Origin: an uncultured Eubacterium sp. | Lineage (GTDB): Bacteria > Bacillota_A > Clostridia > Lachnospirales > Lachnospiraceae | DNA length: 5,939 nt | Direction: 5' to 3' | NCBI GenBank assembly: GCA_948759685.1 | Contig: CAQBGY010000218.1 | Coordinates: forward strand, 1 to 5,939 | In this document: piece after piece, positions 5,411 to 5,939 of the stretch | How positions within the stretch are numbered: the stretch's first letter is position 1 | Layout of the letters: every line of letters starts with the position of its first letter | The notes under the pieces: generated by a model | The model's database searches: none | Seen by the model: the letters and a program-made list of their open reading frames with translations, nothing else | What the model was told of the DNA's origin: nothing | Program-made: the position numbers and the translations under genes

Positions 5411-5673
5411 TTACAAAAATTCCAATGAATCTTCTGCATCCACCCACATTTGCATATTTCCCTCAAGATATAATAAATCCATCGGCTTGCCGATGGATTG
5501 CGTATATCAAGTGGTTCATCTATTGCCAGAGCATTTAAGGCACATTCAGAGCAGGGAGTGGTTTTCAATCCTTCTTCTGCTTTATTGCAGTCTATCCGCA
5601 AGAAATAACCTGCATAGGTGTATACGTCAATACTGTTATGGTGGATATTGTATGTTGCGTAAATCACATTCAT
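5411..5673 (-). pseudogene. DUF6061-like small protein, frameshifted
   Basis: The ATG at 5673 is preceded on the minus strand by AGAGG about 9 bases upstream. The protein begins MNVIYATYNIHHNSIDVYTY and continues to ALAIDEPLDIR in one frame, while the end MDLLYLEGNMQMWVDAEDSL then EFL is read in another frame up to a TAA at 5411-5413. Leaving out 17 bases (5483-5499) joins them into a protein of about 81 residues, close to the size I recall for DUF6061 proteins of clostridial mobile elements, whose conserved N-terminal pattern and PL-x-Y-x-x-L-x-L-x-G end it resembles. The unshifted frame instead runs on through the terminator for about 115 residues, which is unlikely to be real. The function of the family is unknown to me. 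The family name is from memory and moderately sure; the frameshift is directly visible. Confidence 0.6.
5476..5499. repeat. Perfect palindrome at the frameshift of the DUF6061-like gene
   Basis: AATCCATCGGC (5476-5486) and GCCGATGGATT (5489-5499) pair over 11 bp with only TT between. The palindrome sits exactly where the reading frame of the surrounding remnant breaks. This fits a templated copy-back error during replication or a tiny inserted element. Confidence 0.75.
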
Positions 5674-5716
5674 ATTATCTGTCCTCTTTTCATTTTTTTG
5701 AAAGCATTTCAATCAG

Positions 5717-5747
5717 TTCACAATTCCCATATGTTTTGTGTTATAAT
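5717..5747 (+). promoter_or_regulatory. Promoter reading toward the right end of the window
   Basis: TATAAT at 5742-5747 is preceded by TGT (5739-5741), making an extended -10. TTCACA at 5717-5722 matches the -35 consensus at five of six bases with a 19-base spacer. No gene follows within the window, so it would serve a gene beyond 5939 or a leader RNA. Confidence 0.5.
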
Positions 5748-5763
5748 GTTTTATGTGATTTTG

Positions 5764-5919
5764 TTTCCCTCATTTTTTCCCTTATCAGGGTTTGTAACGC
5801 TCAGGGGGAAGATATAACACAAGGGAAACTATAAGGGAAAGTTCACCTGCGATAAACTTAGTGTTTTCAAGGGTTAGCGGAGAATTTAATAACAAAATAT
5901 AACAGCTAATATTTCCCTT
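5764..5919. repeat. Symmetric cluster of TTTCCCTT/AAGGGAAA motifs
   Basis: Five copies are seen: TTTCCCTC at 5764-5771, TTTCCCTT at 5776-5783, AAGGGAAA at 5821-5828 and 5833-5840, and TTTCCCTT at 5912-5919. The first four form two direct pairs, each with 12-base spacing, facing each other in inverted orientation around about 5802. A TCAGGG pair (5785-5790 and 5801-5806) lies between them. This pattern suggests protein-binding sites, for example for a recombinase, excision factor or regulator of an element module to the right; none can be named from the sequence. Confidence 0.5.
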
Positions 5920-5939
5920 AAAAATCATCAAATCACAAT

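Larger units (their letters stand above)
5674..5939. other. Non-coding right edge, no convincing gene
   Basis: Beyond the promoter and motif cluster listed separately, no ORF with a start, ribosome binding site and recognisable product was found. One minus-strand frame is open from the right edge (5937) back to a stop at 5786-5788, but it has no good start signal and no family resemblance. The region probably separates cargo from an integration or regulation module outside the window. Confidence 0.5.

Noticed and set aside
5487..5834. Plus-strand ORF of 115 codons
   Set aside because: It lies opposite the DUF6061-like remnant, lacks a ribosome binding site and resembles no protein I know.
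5786..5937. Minus-strand open frame at the right edge (…LENTKFIAGELSLIV…)
   Set aside because: It is short, has no start signal and spans the motif cluster; it could be a remnant, but nothing supports a product.

Overview
The window looks like cargo DNA inside an integrative or mobilisable element of a low-GC Gram-positive bacterium, most likely a gut Clostridium-type organism (Lachnospiraceae or a relative). This rests on strong AGGAGG-type ribosome binding sites, extended -10 promoters, U-tailed terminators, AT-rich genes, a mobilisation-protein tail at the left edge and a DUF6061-like remnant (a small family I associate with clostridial conjugative elements) near the right edge. No taxon can be fixed from the sequence alone.

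Layout. (1) Positions 1-717 (+): the frameshifted C-terminal part of a probable relaxase/mobilisation protein, ending at a hairpin at 703-731. (2) Positions 761-3533 (-): a tight four-gene operon, read right to left, encoding an XRE-type DNA-binding domain fused to a SAM-dependent methyltransferase, a HAD-family hydrolase, a P-loop kinase-like protein and a NUDIX hydrolase. (3) Positions 3534-3924: a divergent control region with a minus-strand promoter for the operon, two abutting inverted repeats, a plus-strand promoter and a short structured RNA ending in an intrinsic terminator. (4) Positions 3925-4461 (+): a ToxN/AbiQ-family endoribonuclease toxin. With the RNA just upstream this forms a type III toxin-antitoxin system, a class known to cause abortive infection of phage. 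(5) Positions 4558-5292 (+): a protein resembling class III nucleotidyl cyclases, with both metal-binding aspartates but without the usual catalytic Asn/Arg pair. (6) Positions 5355-5404: an 18-bp perfect hairpin, probably a bidirectional terminator shared with (7) 5411-5673 (-), a DUF6061-like gene broken by a small palindromic insertion. (8) Positions 5674-5939: a plus-strand promoter and a symmetric cluster of TTTCCCTT/AAGGGAAA motifs, with no convincing gene.

How it may work together. The clearest system is the type III toxin-antitoxin locus. Its antitoxin RNA appears minimal: one complete 47-nt unit between two CAAA sites, flanked by a partial unit on the left and a terminator hairpin on the right that itself looks like a modified copy of the unit's first hairpin. 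The cyclase-like gene follows in the same direction with no visible terminator between, so the two may form one defence cassette. The four-gene operon combines a DNA-binding methyltransferase with three phosphate- or nucleotide-handling enzymes. This suggests modification or clean-up of a nucleotide or small molecule, but the substrate cannot be read from sequence.
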